Of a stretch of 64,000 nt of DNA, positions 38,345 through 47,663 are shown piece by piece. A model generated the notes under the pieces. The model ran no database searches. It saw nothing but the letters and a program-made list of their open reading frames with translations, and had not been told where the DNA came from. Position numbers and translations under genes: made by a program. Each line of letters starts with the position of its first letter. The stretch's first letter is position 1. This DNA comes from Sphingomonas sp. C3-2 (GTDB lineage: Bacteria > Pseudomonadota > Alphaproteobacteria > Sphingomonadales > Sphingomonadaceae): positions 1,841,001-1,905,000 of the forward strand of contig NZ_CP130322.1 of NCBI RefSeq assembly GCF_033025475.1. Reading direction: 5' to 3'.

Positions 38345-40414
38345 TTATAGCGCCGGGGCCGGTGTCGCTGGCGATGTGCGGTATTTGCCGAACCAGTCGA
38401 GGATCGCCGAAGCCTTGGCCGCCGATTGCGACGGGCGCGCCGCGATTCCGCCGTGGCTGGCGCCGGGGATCTTCACCAGCGCGGTGGGCACGCCGCGCAG
38501 CTGGAGCGCCGAATAATATTGCTCGGACTCGCTCACCGGCGTGCGGTAATCCTCGCTGCCGACGACGACGAGCGTCGGGGTCTGCACATTGCCGACCAGC
38601 GACAGCGGCGAGCGGTTCCAGAACGCCATCGGGTCTTCCCACGGGAATTTGCCGAACCAGTAGCGTGAGAAATAGGGCGTGTTGTCCGCCGTCAGCGCAA
38701 AGCTGGCCCAGTCGATCACGGGTTTTTGCGTCGCGGCCGCCTTGAAGCGGTTGTTCTTGCCCACGATCCATGCGGTCAGCACGCCGCCGCCCGATCCGCC
38801 GGTGACGAACAGATTGTCGGGATCGGCATAGCCGCTCGCGATCGCGGCATCGACCGCGGCCATCAGGTCGTCATAATCCTCGCCCGGATATTTGTGATGG
38901 ATGAGGTTGGCGAATTCCTCGCCATAAGAGGTCGATCCGCGCGGATTGGTATAGAGCACGACATAGCCGGCGGCGGCATAGAGCTGGTTGTCGGTCGAAA
39001 AGCTGGGGCCATAGGCGGTGTGCGGCCCGCCATGGATTTCGAGGACGAGCGGATAGCGCTTGCCTGGCTGGTAATCGGGCGGGGTGACGATCCAGGCGGG
39101 CACCGGGCGTCCATCGGGCGCGGTGACCGCCAGTTCCTGCACCTGGCCAAGCGCCTTGGCGCCGAGCATATCCTCGTTGAGCCGTGTCAGGCGCCGCGTC
39201 TTGCCGCCCTGCACCACCGAAATATCGGCGGGGCGCAACGCACTGCCGCTGGTGAACGCCACCGTGCCGTTTTTCGAAACGCTGAAATCGCCGCCGCTAT
39301 AGGGGCGATCGAGCCCGCTTCCGGCCAGCCCCGTCGCGACCGCCGAAACCTTGCCGTCCAGCGTCACGCGGCCCACGCGGTTCTGCCCGCGCGCGTCGTA
39401 GAGGATATAGAGCGAGCGCCCGTCCGCCGCCCAGACCGCCTTGTCGATGCTCGTATCCAGCGCCTTGGTGAGCGAGCGCGATCCCGAACCGTCGCGGTTC
39501 ATCACGTACAGTTCGGCATTCTGATAGCCGAGCCGCTTGTCGTCGAACCCGATATAGGCGATCCGGCTGCCATCGGGCGAAATGGCGGGCGCGCCATCGG
39601 GTCCTTCGCGGCTGGTGAGCGCGGTCAGCGCGCCGGTGGCGATATCGAGCGCATGGATCTCGCTGTTCACCGGCTCGCGTTCCCAGTCCTTGGTGCGGAC
39701 CGCGCTGAAATAGAGCGTTTTGCCATCGGGCGCCCAGGCCAGCGGCCCGCCATCATGGACCGCGCCGAAGGTCAGCTGGCGCGGCGGCCCGCCTTCGGCC
39801 GATACGGTGAAGATATGGTCGAAGCCCGGCGTCACATAGCCGCCGCCGTCATTGCGGTAGACGACCTTGTCGATCACCTCGAGCGGGGGCGCCCAATTGG
39901 CGCCCTCGGGCTTGGCGGGTGCCTTGCCGAGCTTGGTCCCCTCGTCGGGCACCGTCATGATATAGGCGAGCCGCGTCCCATCGGGGGACCAGCTGATGCT
40001 TTGCGGGCTGTCGGGCAGGCCGGTTACGCGCGCCACCGCGCCCGTTTCCATCCAGCGGACGAACAGCTGCGGCGCATCGCCGTCACCGGCCGAGACATAG
40101 GCCAGCCGCTTGCCATCGGGGGACCAGCGCGGCTGGCTGTGCGCGCCCGGCCCGGCAATGAGCGGCGTGTGCGCGCCGGTGCGCGTATCGATCAGCCAGA
40201 TCGACGGGCGCGCCTTGTCGCTCATGATGTCGTTCGATCGGCGGACATAGGCGATCATGGCGCCATCGGGGCGGATCTGCGGATCGCTCGCCACCTCCAG
40301 CCCGAACAGGTCCTTGCCCTCGAAATAGCGGCTGGGGGTTTCGGCGGGCGCGGCGAATGCTGGTGCGGTTGTGGCGGCAAGGAGCACCGGAATTAGGCTG
40401 GCGCGAAACGGCAT
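38345..40414 (-). CDS. secreted S9 family prolyl oligopeptidase-like peptidase
   Basis: This 689-residue protein has a signal peptide (MPFRASLIPVLLAATTAPAF, cleaved after AFA) and a beta-propeller of WD40-like TolB-type repeats with several WSPDGxxLAY turns. The C-terminal alpha/beta hydrolase has nucleophile GGSGGG (Ser near 540), Asp in GSEDYRTP near 618 and His in GASHGGIAA near 652. Such enzymes (dipeptidyl aminopeptidase/acylaminoacyl-peptidase type) trim short peptides in the periplasm. The start at 40414 is chosen for the signal peptide. It is divergent from the cobalamin riboswitch. Confidence 0.93.
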   Translation of the reverse strand: MPFRASLIPVLLAATTAPAFAAPAETPSRYFEGKDLFGLEVASDPQIRPDGAMIAYVRRSNDIMSDKARPSIWLIDTRTGAHTPLIAGPGAHSQPRWSPDGKRLAYVSAGDGDAPQLFVRWMETGAVARVTGLPDSPQSISWSPDGTRLAYIMTVPDEGTKLGKAPAKPEGANWAPPLEVIDKVVYRNDGGGYVTPGFDHIFTVSAEGGPPRQLTFGAVHDGGPLAWAPDGKTLYFSAVRTKDWEREPVNSEIHALDIATGALTALTSREGPDGAPAISPDGSRIAYIGFDDKRLGYQNAELYVMNRDGSGSRSLTKALDTSIDKAVWAADGRSLYILYDARGQNRVGRVTLDGKVSAVATGLAGSGLDRPYSGGDFSVSKNGTVAFTSGSALRPADISVVQGGKTRRLTRLNEDMLGAKALGQVQELAVTAPDGRPVPAWIVTPPDYQPGKRYPLVLEIHGGPHTAYGPSFSTDNQLYAAAGYVVLYTNPRGSTSYGEEFANLIHHKYPGEDYDDLMAAVDAAIASGYADPDNLFVTGGSGGGVLTAWIVGKNNRFKAAATQKPVIDWASFALTADNTPYFSRYWFGKFPWEDPMAFWNRSPLSLVGNVQTPTLVVVGSEDYRTPVSESEQYYSALQLRGVPTALVKIPGASHGGIAARPSQSAAKASAILDWFGKYRTSPATPAPAL

Positions 40415-40599
40415 CGGAAACCTCCCATCGGATATTGCGGGCCAGAATGCTGTTTTCGCTGCCCGTTTCAAGCAAGTCGTTTCGTTTGCAGCAAAAGTTC
40501 ACGCAGCCTCTCGCCCTGTACCAAGCCCCCTTTTCGCGCGGCGGTTTTTGCCCTAACAGGCCGTCCGGGCGCCTTTACGGCGTCCGATACAGATCGCGC

Positions 40600-40801
40600 C
40601 GGTGCCCTTGATCGGGCTTAATTCGGGAATGCGGTGCGGGTGGCATGGCCATCCAAATCCGCGGCTGTCCCTGCAACTGTAAGCGGAGAGCGCGATGCAC
40701 TGGCCCTTTCGAGGGGCAGCCACTGGATCCGGGCCGAATGCGCCCATGATCTGGGAAGGTGTGCATCAAGCGAAGACCCGCGAGCCAGGAGACCTGCCGG
40801 C
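40600..40801 (+). promoter_or_regulatory. cobalamin (adenosylcobalamin) riboswitch
   Basis: The conserved core elements are in order: GGTGCC at the start, TTAAT..GGGAATGCGGTG, GCGGCTGTCCCTGCAACTGT, GCCACTG, TGGGAAGG, and the B12 box AGCCAGGAGACCTGCC at 40783-40798. The element controls btuB and the downstream uptake/cob operon; the start codon is about 200 bases past the B12 box, leaving space for an expression platform. Most of 40415-40599 is undistinguished and probably holds the promoters of the riboswitch transcript and of the divergent S9 peptidase. Confidence 0.95.
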
Positions 40802-41003
40802 GTTGCGGTCGCTCTTGCCTCGGTCCAGGGGATGGCCAAGGCACGGTTGTTTCTCCGTCTGAGCGACGAACCATGTGGCTGGGGCCGCATCGGTGCCTGT
40901 CGGCGAGCGCCCGTCGCGCCCGTTTGCCGACGCGCGCCGACCGTTCGTTCGCGCACGGCACGCCCCCGCCCGTCCGATTTGCTCAGGCGCGGGGGAAACA
41001 GAA

Positions 41004-42863
41004 ATGAAATATGTAACGCTCGGTCTCTTGCTCGCGGGTGTCTCCGCACCCGCATTCGCGGCCGATTCCGCCGATAACGAGATCCTCGTCACCGCCAGCC
41101 GCATCCCGCTCGCCGCGCGCGAGGTGGGGAGCGCGGTCACCATCGTCACCCAGGAAGACATCAAGGAAAGCCAGGCGCCCTTCGCCAAGGATCTGCTCCA
41201 GATGATCGCGGGCGTCCAGCTGACCACCGACCGCCCCGGCGACAATACCAATGTCAGCATCCGTGGATCGGACAATGATCAGGTGCTCTTCCTCATCGAC
41301 GGGATCGAGCTTGGCGATCCCAGCTCGACGAGCACGCAATATCAGTCCGATCACCTCGTCACGCGCGATATCGCGCGGATCGAGGTGCTGCGCGGCAATC
41401 AGAGCTCGCTTTATGGTTCGGACGCGATCGGCGGCGTGGTCAACATCATCACCCAGCGCGCGACCGAAGAAGGCATCTCGGTCAATGCCGAGGGCGAATA
41501 TGGCGCGCATGATACGCTGAACGGCGGCGCGTCGATCCTTGGCAAGAAGGGCGCGGTCGATTTCCGCCTCACCGCCACCGGCTATCAGCACAAAGGGCCC
41601 TCGCTCGCCGATCCCGCCACGGGCAGCGCAACCGAGCGCGACGAATATTGGCGCTACGGGTTCAGCGGGCGTCTGGGCGTCGCCGCGACCGACAATCTCG
41701 AACTCCAGCTGATCGGATTCTGGCAGGACGCGCATTCCGATCTCGACAACACCAATTCGGACAGCGCAAACACCGTGCGCAAGCGTGAATATGCCTATGC
41801 CGGGCAGGCGCGCTATGGCAGCGATGACGGGCATTTCCACGCCGATCTCACCGCCAGCCGCTATGTCGCGCGGCGCCTTTATTTCGGCAATTCCTACAAG
41901 CCCGAAGGCGATCTCTACAAGGGCACCAAGGACGTCGTCGCGCTCAACGCCAATTATGATTCCGGATCGTTCGTCAGCGTCGCCGCGGGCGTGAACAAGG
42001 AATGGGAAAAGAGTGATCAGGTCACCAACTATTCGGGCAATTTCGATGCGTCGGTGAACACCTCGGCGGTGTACGGCGAACTGGCGCTGCGCCCGCTCAA
42101 AAACCTCACCCTCACCGGCGCCGCGCGGGTGGACGATCACAGCCGTTTCGGGTCGTTCGACACCTATCGCGCTACCGCCGCCTATCTCATCACCGATGCG
42201 ATGTCGGCGGCCGATATCAAGCTGCGCGCGAGCTATGGCACCGGCGCCAAGGCGCCCGGGCTCTATCAGCTGTTCGATCCGCAATATGGCAATCCCAATC
42301 TCGAGGTCGAAACCTCGAAGGGCGGCGATGTCGGGTTCGACCTTGGTTTCGGTCAGGCCTTTACCGCGCAATTCTCCTATTTCTTCGCGCGCGTCCGCAA
42401 CGAGATCGTGTTCGACGGGTCGATCCCGCCCTATGGCGGCTATGGGCAGTTCGGCCGCACCAAAAAATCGGGCGTCGAGATCGGCATGACGGTGCGCCCC
42501 ACCAATTGGCTGTCGATCGCGCAGAGCTACACCTATCTCAAGGCGCGCGAGGATGGCGACGAGGACGGCGTCTATCTCGACATGGGGCGTCCGAAGAATT
42601 CGGGCAGCACCGCGGTCACCGTCACCCCCTATGACGGCGTCTCGCTCACCGGCCGCGCGCGTTATCGCAGCCGCAATGAATCGAGCTATGGTGGTGCCAC
42701 TGCGGGCTTTGCGGTCTTCGATCTGCTCGGATCATACCGGCTGAACGACACGGTCGAGCTTTATGCCCGCGTGCTCAACCTCTTCGACAAGCAGTATCAG
42801 ATGAGCTTCGGCAAGAACACGCTGGGCGCCAGCGCCTATGGCGGCGTCCGCCTCAGCTTCTGA
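41004..42863 (+). CDS. btuB: TonB-dependent cobalamin receptor BtuB
   Basis: This 619-residue outer-membrane protein has a signal peptide (MKYVTLGLLLAGVSAPAFA) and a TonB box in DNEILVTASR near residue 25. The plug domain includes QTTDRP-like LTTDRPGDNTNVSIRG and IEVLRGNQSSLYGSDAIGG, and a 22-strand barrel ends in YGGVRLSF with terminal phenylalanine. The riboswitch upstream supports corrinoid as the ligand. The gene heads the cobalamin operon; 75 bp separate it from an unknown conserved gene. Confidence 0.94.
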   Translation: MKYVTLGLLLAGVSAPAFAADSADNEILVTASRIPLAAREVGSAVTIVTQEDIKESQAPFAKDLLQMIAGVQLTTDRPGDNTNVSIRGSDNDQVLFLIDGIELGDPSSTSTQYQSDHLVTRDIARIEVLRGNQSSLYGSDAIGGVVNIITQRATEEGISVNAEGEYGAHDTLNGGASILGKKGAVDFRLTATGYQHKGPSLADPATGSATERDEYWRYGFSGRLGVAATDNLELQLIGFWQDAHSDLDNTNSDSANTVRKREYAYAGQARYGSDDGHFHADLTASRYVARRLYFGNSYKPEGDLYKGTKDVVALNANYDSGSFVSVAAGVNKEWEKSDQVTNYSGNFDASVNTSAVYGELALRPLKNLTLTGAARVDDHSRFGSFDTYRATAAYLITDAMSAADIKLRASYGTGAKAPGLYQLFDPQYGNPNLEVETSKGGDVGFDLGFGQAFTAQFSYFFARVRNEIVFDGSIPPYGGYGQFGRTKKSGVEIGMTVRPTNWLSIAQSYTYLKAREDGDEDGVYLDMGRPKNSGSTAVTVTPYDGVSLTGRARYRSRNESSYGGATAGFAVFDLLGSYRLNDTVELYARVLNLFDKQYQMSFGKNTLGASAYGGVRLSF

Positions 42864-42938
42864 TCCTTCCCTGCTTCCCCCGGCGCCGCGCGATTTTTAT
42901 CGAAAAGATCGCGCGGCGCCACCCGGAGACCCTAAGCC

Positions 42939-43517
42939 ATGCCGCACCCCATTGCCGTAGAGCACAAGACCGCCGAGGACGGCCGCGTCCTCGCCGAATT
43001 TTGGCCGCTTCCCACCGATCAGGCCTTTCTCGAAACGCTGTTTCGCGATCTGTTCGAAAATCACTGGCACCAGCTTACCTTCGGCCCGATGGTCGAAGGC
43101 GGCGCCTATGAACTGCGCTGCCCCGGCGCGCCCCAATCGATCACCGTCAGCGGCGGCTATTTCACCGTCCATTGGGGATCGGGCGGGCATTTCCATCTGT
43201 GCATCGGCGAAAATCGCGGATCGCCCGAAAATCCCACCCCGCCCGAACTGATCGCGCATCGCCGCCCCGGCCGGGTCTGGCTCGAACGCGGGCTCGACCG
43301 CGCGGGCCATCCCGTCACCTGGTCGCTGCGCGCGGTGAACGGGCGCGGCGAATCGACGATCGCGATCTTCTTTCCCAATCCCTTCCTCACCCCGGACGAC
43401 GGGATCGCCGAGACCCCCGATTTCGGCCGTCTCGCGCTCTGGCAGCTGGTACTCGAACGCTATGCCGGCACCCTGCCCGATGGGCGCGACAGGCTCGGCA
43501 AGGGGTTCGGCAAGTGA
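42939..43517 (+). CDS. conserved protein of unknown function in the cobalamin operon
   Basis: I do not recognise a named family with certainty. The 192-residue protein is soluble and has no signal peptide. It is rich in H, W and aromatic residues in potential ligand positions: ENHWHQLTFGP near residue 42, YFTVHWGSGGHFHLCIGENRG near 78, and SRAVNGRGES-like turns later (LRAVNGRGESTIAIFF). A cluster of His and one Cys suggests metal or corrinoid contact, but this is inference. It lies between btuB and btuF (GTGA overlap with btuF) and is thus under the riboswitch; a corrinoid-handling or regulatory role is possible. Confidence 0.85.
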   Translation: MPHPIAVEHKTAEDGRVLAEFWPLPTDQAFLETLFRDLFENHWHQLTFGPMVEGGAYELRCPGAPQSITVSGGYFTVHWGSGGHFHLCIGENRGSPENPTPPELIAHRRPGRVWLERGLDRAGHPVTWSLRAVNGRGESTIAIFFPNPFLTPDDGIAETPDFGRLALWQLVLERYAGTLPDGRDRLGKGFGK

Positions 43518-44365
43518 ACCCGCGCCGGGCGATCGCACTGTTTGGCGCGGTCCTCGGGCTCTTTTCCGCATCGGCAATCGCCGCCCCGGTGCGGGTCGCC
43601 TCTTACGGCCTGTGCGCCGACCAGATGGTGCTGATGCTCGCCCCGCGCGCGCAGATCGCCGCCGTGTCGCCACAGGCCACCGGGCCCTTGTCGCATTATG
43701 CGGCGCGCGCGCGTGGTATCCCCGCCACGCGCGGTTCGGCCGAGGAAATCCTCGCATCGGGCGCAAGGCTTCTGGTGACGAGCGACATGATGGACAAGCG
43801 CACCATGGCGGCGCTCGACCGGTTCGGAATCGCGGTGCTGCCGCTCCCCTTCGCCAATGACTGGGCGGAAATCGCGGCGATGACGCGCGATGTTGCTAAG
43901 GCGCTGGGCCGGCCCGAACGCGGTGAGGCGGTGCTCACCGACATGCGCGCTACGCTTGCCGCTGCCCGCCCGTCCGAGCCGCGCGCGCACTGGCCGACCA
44001 TCATCTATTACCGCCCCGATGGCGGCGGCGCGGGGGAAGGCACCTTTGTCGATGCCGCACTCCAGGCGGCGGGCTACCGCAATCTGCAGGCCGAATGGGG
44101 CCCGCCCGGCTGGGGCGGGGTGCCGCTCGAACGCGTGATCGGCGCGCCGCCCTCCGCCTTTGCCGTCAGCTATTTCGACGGGGCCGCGCCCAGCAGCACG
44201 GTGCTGCGGCGCAATCCGCTGCTCTGGGGCAAGGCACAGCACCGGCCGATCCTCTCCGTCCCCGGAAAATACTGGAATTGCGGCAGCCCGCTGCTGGCCG
44301 AGGCGGTCAAATGGCTCGCCGCACAGCGCGCCCCGCTGCGCGCGCGCATGACGGGAGGCGCATGA
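43514..44365 (+). CDS. btuF: cobalamin ABC transporter substrate-binding protein
   Basis: This 283-residue protein starts at a GTG (43514) overlapping the previous stop. A signal peptide (FGAVLGLFSASAIAAP) is followed by a helical-backbone class III binding fold: VRVASYGLCADQMVLMLAPRA near the N-terminus and LLVTSDMMDKRTMAALDRFG in the middle, in the FecB/BtuF manner. It would receive corrinoid from BtuB in the periplasm and deliver it to BtuCD. The stop overlaps the btuC ATG (ATGA). Confidence 0.88.
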   Translation: MNPRRAIALFGAVLGLFSASAIAAPVRVASYGLCADQMVLMLAPRAQIAAVSPQATGPLSHYAARARGIPATRGSAEEILASGARLLVTSDMMDKRTMAALDRFGIAVLPLPFANDWAEIAAMTRDVAKALGRPERGEAVLTDMRATLAAARPSEPRAHWPTIIYYRPDGGGAGEGTFVDAALQAAGYRNLQAEWGPPGWGGVPLERVIGAPPSAFAVSYFDGAAPSSTVLRRNPLLWGKAQHRPILSVPGKYWNCGSPLLAEAVKWLAAQRAPLRARMTGGA

Positions 44366-45375
44366 TGCAGAACCCGCCTGCCCATGCGCACGATCTGCGC
44401 CTCAACCTCTTTCTGCTGCTTTTGCTCACCGCGCTGATGCTGGCCTCGCTGCGCATCGGCTATGTCGTCATCCCCACGAACGATCTCGTCGCCGGCGCCT
44501 TTGGGCTGGCGGATGAACCCACCGTCACCATCGTCCAGCAACTGCGCATGCCGCGCATGCTGCTCGCGGTGCTGCTCGGCGCGTCGCTCGGCGGGGCGGG
44601 GGCGATGCTCCAGGGCATATTGCACAATCCGCTCGCCGAACCCGGAACGCTGGGGATCACCGGCGCGGCCAGCCTCGGCGCGGTCATCGCGATCTATTTC
44701 GGGCTGATGGCGATCCATCCGCTGCTGCTGCCGCTCTGCGCCATGGCGGGCGGCGCGGCGGCGACCGCGCTCCTTCTCGTCGCCGCGCGGCGCCGGGCGT
44801 CGACGCTCACGCTCATCCTTACCGGGGTCGGCATTGGCGGGGTATCGGTGGCGCTCACCTCGCTCGCGATGAACCTTTCGCCCAATCCCTGGGCGGTCAG
44901 CGAAATCGCGATGTGGCTGCTGGGTTCGGTGCGCGATCGCACCTTTGCCGAGGTCTGGCTTGCCGCGCCCTTCATCCTTGCGGGCATGGCGATGCTGCTC
45001 GCCGCCGCCCCCGCGCTCAACAGCCTGTCCCTGGGGGAGGAAGCCGCACGCAGCCTCGGGCTCGATGTTCAGCGGACGCGCTGGCTCGCGATCACCGGCA
45101 CCAGCCTTGCGGTGGGCGCGGGCGTCGCGGTGGCAGGATCGGTCGGCTTTGTCGGGCTGATGGTGCCGCATCTCCTCCGCCCGCTCGTCGATCATGTCCC
45201 CAGCCGGCTGGTCCTGCCCAGCATGCTCGGCGGCGCGGCGCTGGTGCTCGCGGCGGATATCCTCATCCGGCTGATCGCGGTCGGCCCCGAATTGCAGCTC
45301 GGCGTGCTCACCTCGCTCATCGGCACGCCCTTCTTCCTCTATCTCGTCCACCATCTGCGAAAGGCCATGACATGA
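44362..45375 (+). CDS. btuC: cobalamin ABC transporter permease (FecCD family)
   Basis: This 337-residue protein has nine to ten membrane helices and FecCD hallmarks: LRMPRMLLAVLLGASLGGAG near residue 55, NPLAEPGTLGITGAASLGAV near 88 and GFVGLMVPHLLRP near 263. It forms the membrane pore for BtuF-delivered corrinoid. The start is in an ATGA overlap with btuF. It overlaps btuD the same way. Confidence 0.92.
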   Translation: MMQNPPAHAHDLRLNLFLLLLLTALMLASLRIGYVVIPTNDLVAGAFGLADEPTVTIVQQLRMPRMLLAVLLGASLGGAGAMLQGILHNPLAEPGTLGITGAASLGAVIAIYFGLMAIHPLLLPLCAMAGGAAATALLLVAARRRASTLTLILTGVGIGGVSVALTSLAMNLSPNPWAVSEIAMWLLGSVRDRTFAEVWLAAPFILAGMAMLLAAAPALNSLSLGEEAARSLGLDVQRTRWLAITGTSLAVGAGVAVAGSVGFVGLMVPHLLRPLVDHVPSRLVLPSMLGGAALVLAADILIRLIAVGPELQLGVLTSLIGTPFFLYLVHHLRKAMT

Positions 45376-46169
45376 CGATCCTTACCGTCGACGCCTGTTC
45401 GGTGCCGCTGGCGCAGAAGAATATCCTCAGCGATGTCGGCTTCTCCGCCACCAGCGGCAATTTGATCGGGCTGGTCGGCCCCAATGGCGCGGGCAAGTCG
45501 ACATTGGTGCGCGCGGTGGCGGGCTTGCTGCCGCTGAGTGAAGGCCGTGTCCTGCTCGACGGCGCCGATGTTCATGCGCTCCCCCGGCGCGAAGCCGCAC
45601 GGCGGATCTCCTATCTGCCGCAGGGCGATACCGTGCACTGGCCGCTTTCGGTCGAAAATATCGTCCGGCTCGGGCGCACCCCCTATCAGGCGGGCTTTGC
45701 GCGTACCACGCCGGGCGATGCGGCCGCGGTAGCGCGCGCGATGGCGCGCACCGGCGTCGCCGCCATGGCGGATCGTGACGTCACCCGCCTTTCGGGGGGC
45801 GAGCGCGCGCGGGTTCTGCTCGCCCGCGCGCTCGCGGTCGAGGCACCCGTTCTCCTCGCCGATGAGCCGATGGGCGCGCTCGATCCCAGCTACAGCCTCA
45901 CCATCATGGAATTGCTGCGTGCCGAGGCCGCGCGCGGAACGCTCGTCATCGTCGTGCTCCACGATCTCGTGCTCGCCAGTCGCTTCTGTGATCGGCTGAT
46001 CGTGCTCGTGAATGGCCGGTTGGTCCGGGACGGCGCGCCGATGGACGTGCTCGGCAACGCTGAAATCAGGCGCTTCTACGGCGTCACCGGCCATTATGGC
46101 CACCATGACGGCGAAGCCTTTGTCCTTCCCTGGAAACCCGTTTCCGCCCGCACGGCGGAACTTGTATGA
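45372..46169 (+). CDS. btuD: cobalamin ABC transporter ATP-binding protein
   Basis: This 265-residue FepC/BtuD-type ATPase has Walker A GPNGAGKST (35-43), LPQGDTVHW (Q-loop region), the signature LSGGERARVLLARALAVEAP near 138 and Walker B VLLADEPMGALDP near 160. It powers BtuC. The start codon is embedded in the btuC stop. The stop is followed by 67 bp before the DUF1636 gene. Confidence 0.92.
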   Translation: MTILTVDACSVPLAQKNILSDVGFSATSGNLIGLVGPNGAGKSTLVRAVAGLLPLSEGRVLLDGADVHALPRREAARRISYLPQGDTVHWPLSVENIVRLGRTPYQAGFARTTPGDAAAVARAMARTGVAAMADRDVTRLSGGERARVLLARALAVEAPVLLADEPMGALDPSYSLTIMELLRAEAARGTLVIVVLHDLVLASRFCDRLIVLVNGRLVRDGAPMDVLGNAEIRRFYGVTGHYGHHDGEAFVLPWKPVSARTAELV

Positions 46170-46236
46170 CCCCGCACCCCTATCGGAGCCGCCTTGTGAC
46201 CCATCTCCTTGCCACCGCCTTTCGGAACACCCGCCC

Positions 46237-46644
46237 ATGCTGACCCGCGTCGAAGACGGCCCCGCTGTCGTGGCCTGCAACACCTGCCGTTTTTCGGCGG
46301 ACAAGACCAATGGTCCCGATGGCCGCCGGGGCGGCGCGCATATGGTCGATGCGCTGCGCGCGGCCAAGGCCGCCGATCCGCGCTTTGACAAGGTCGCGGT
46401 GCAGGAAATGCCGTGCCTGTTCGCGTGCAGCCGCGCCTGCACCATCCATCTGCGCGCGCCCGACAAGGTGGGCTATGTGCTCGGCGGATTCGAACCGGGG
46501 GCGGACGCCGCGCAGGCGATCCTCGAATATGCCGCGCTCTATGCCGACAGCGATTTCGGCCGTGTGCCCTTTGCCGACTGGCCCGAAGGCGTGAAGGGGC
46601 ATTTCATCACGCGCACGCCCCCCGCTGGATTTGTCGCCGAATGA
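46237..46644 (+). CDS. DUF1636 family cysteine-rich protein
   Basis: This 135-residue protein starts MLTRVEDGPAVVACNTCRFS. Two cysteine pairs are visible: C15-xx-C18 (CNTC), and a second group in MPCLFACSRACTIHLRAPDKVG near residue 60, compatible with a thioredoxin-like [2Fe-2S] fold. DUF1636 members recur next to cobalamin or metal genes, which agrees with this place (family knowledge; exact role unknown to me). It overlaps cobT as ATGA. Confidence 0.86.
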   Translation: MLTRVEDGPAVVACNTCRFSADKTNGPDGRRGGAHMVDALRAAKAADPRFDKVAVQEMPCLFACSRACTIHLRAPDKVGYVLGGFEPGADAAQAILEYAALYADSDFGRVPFADWPEGVKGHFITRTPPAGFVAE

Positions 46645-47663
46645 CGCGCGCCTTCGCCGATCCGGCCGCTTTTTCCGATGCGCTGCGCCATTTGCCCGGC
46701 GCCGATGAGGCGGCGGCCATGGCGGCGCGCGCGCGCCAGGCCGTGCTCACCAAGCCGCTCGGCTCGCTCGGCCGGCTGGAGGATGTCGCCGTCCAGCTCG
46801 CCGGCTGGCAGGGGCGCGAATGCCCGCAGCTGGGTCATGTGCGCACCGTCATTTTTGCCGGCAATCACGGCGTCGCGGCGCGCGGCGTCAGCGCCTATCC
46901 CGCCGAAGTGACCGCCCAGATGGTCGCCAATTTCGAGGCGGGTGGGGCTGCGATCAATGCGCTCGCCGCCGCCAATGGCATGGAACTGGTCGTCGTCCCG
47001 CTCGATCTCGATCGCCCGACGCGCGATTTCACGCACGCTCCCGCGATGGACCCCGAGGAATGCCTAGCCGCGCTCAATGCTGGCGCGGCGGCGGTGGAGG
47101 GCGATCTCGATCTGCTCACCATCGGCGAAATGGGGATCGCCAATTCCACCGCCGCCGCCGCGCTCTGCGCCGCCAGCCTTGGCGGTGCGGTTTCTGGATG
47201 GACGGGGCCGGGCACTGGGCTCGACGGTGCGGGCGTCGCCGCCAAGATCGCGGTGATCGAACAGGCGCTCGCGCATCATGCATTGGGTGACGACGCCACC
47301 CCGTTCGAGATTCTCTGCGCGCTGGGCGGGCGCGAAATTGCCGCCATGGCGGGTGCGGTGGTTGCGGCGCGCCGCCGCCGCGTTCCCGTGGTGGTCGATG
47401 GTTTTATCAGCTGCGCGGCGCTCGCGCCGCTCCTCCGCGCCGCGCCCGATATCGCGGCGCACTGCATCGCGGGCCATGTCTCGGCCGAACCGGGGCATGC
47501 CGCGCTGTTGCAGGCGCTTGGCCTTCAGCCCCTGCTCGCGCTCGGCATGCGGCTGGGCGAAGGCAGCGGCGCGGCGCTTGCGGTCGGGATCATCCGCTCG
47601 GCGGTCGCCGTCCATAACGGCATGGCGACCTTTGCCGAGGCGGGGATCGCAACCGCGTCATGA
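46641..47663 (+). CDS. cobT: nicotinate-nucleotide--dimethylbenzimidazole phosphoribosyltransferase
   Basis: This 340-residue protein has the family blocks TKPLGSLGRLEDVAVQLAGW near residue 37, IFAGNHGVAARGVSAYP near 75 and TIGEMGIANSTAA near 167. The catalytic glutamate is in LGEGSGAALA near residue 308. It joins lower-ligand base and nicotinate mononucleotide to form alpha-ribazole phosphate. Start and stop both overlap neighbours (ATGA), which ties it to DUF1636 and cobC. Confidence 0.95.
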   Translation: MTRAFADPAAFSDALRHLPGADEAAAMAARARQAVLTKPLGSLGRLEDVAVQLAGWQGRECPQLGHVRTVIFAGNHGVAARGVSAYPAEVTAQMVANFEAGGAAINALAAANGMELVVVPLDLDRPTRDFTHAPAMDPEECLAALNAGAAAVEGDLDLLTIGEMGIANSTAAAALCAASLGGAVSGWTGPGTGLDGAGVAAKIAVIEQALAHHALGDDATPFEILCALGGREIAAMAGAVVAARRRRVPVVVDGFISCAALAPLLRAAPDIAAHCIAGHVSAEPGHAALLQALGLQPLLALGMRLGEGSGAALAVGIIRSAVAVHNGMATFAEAGIATAS

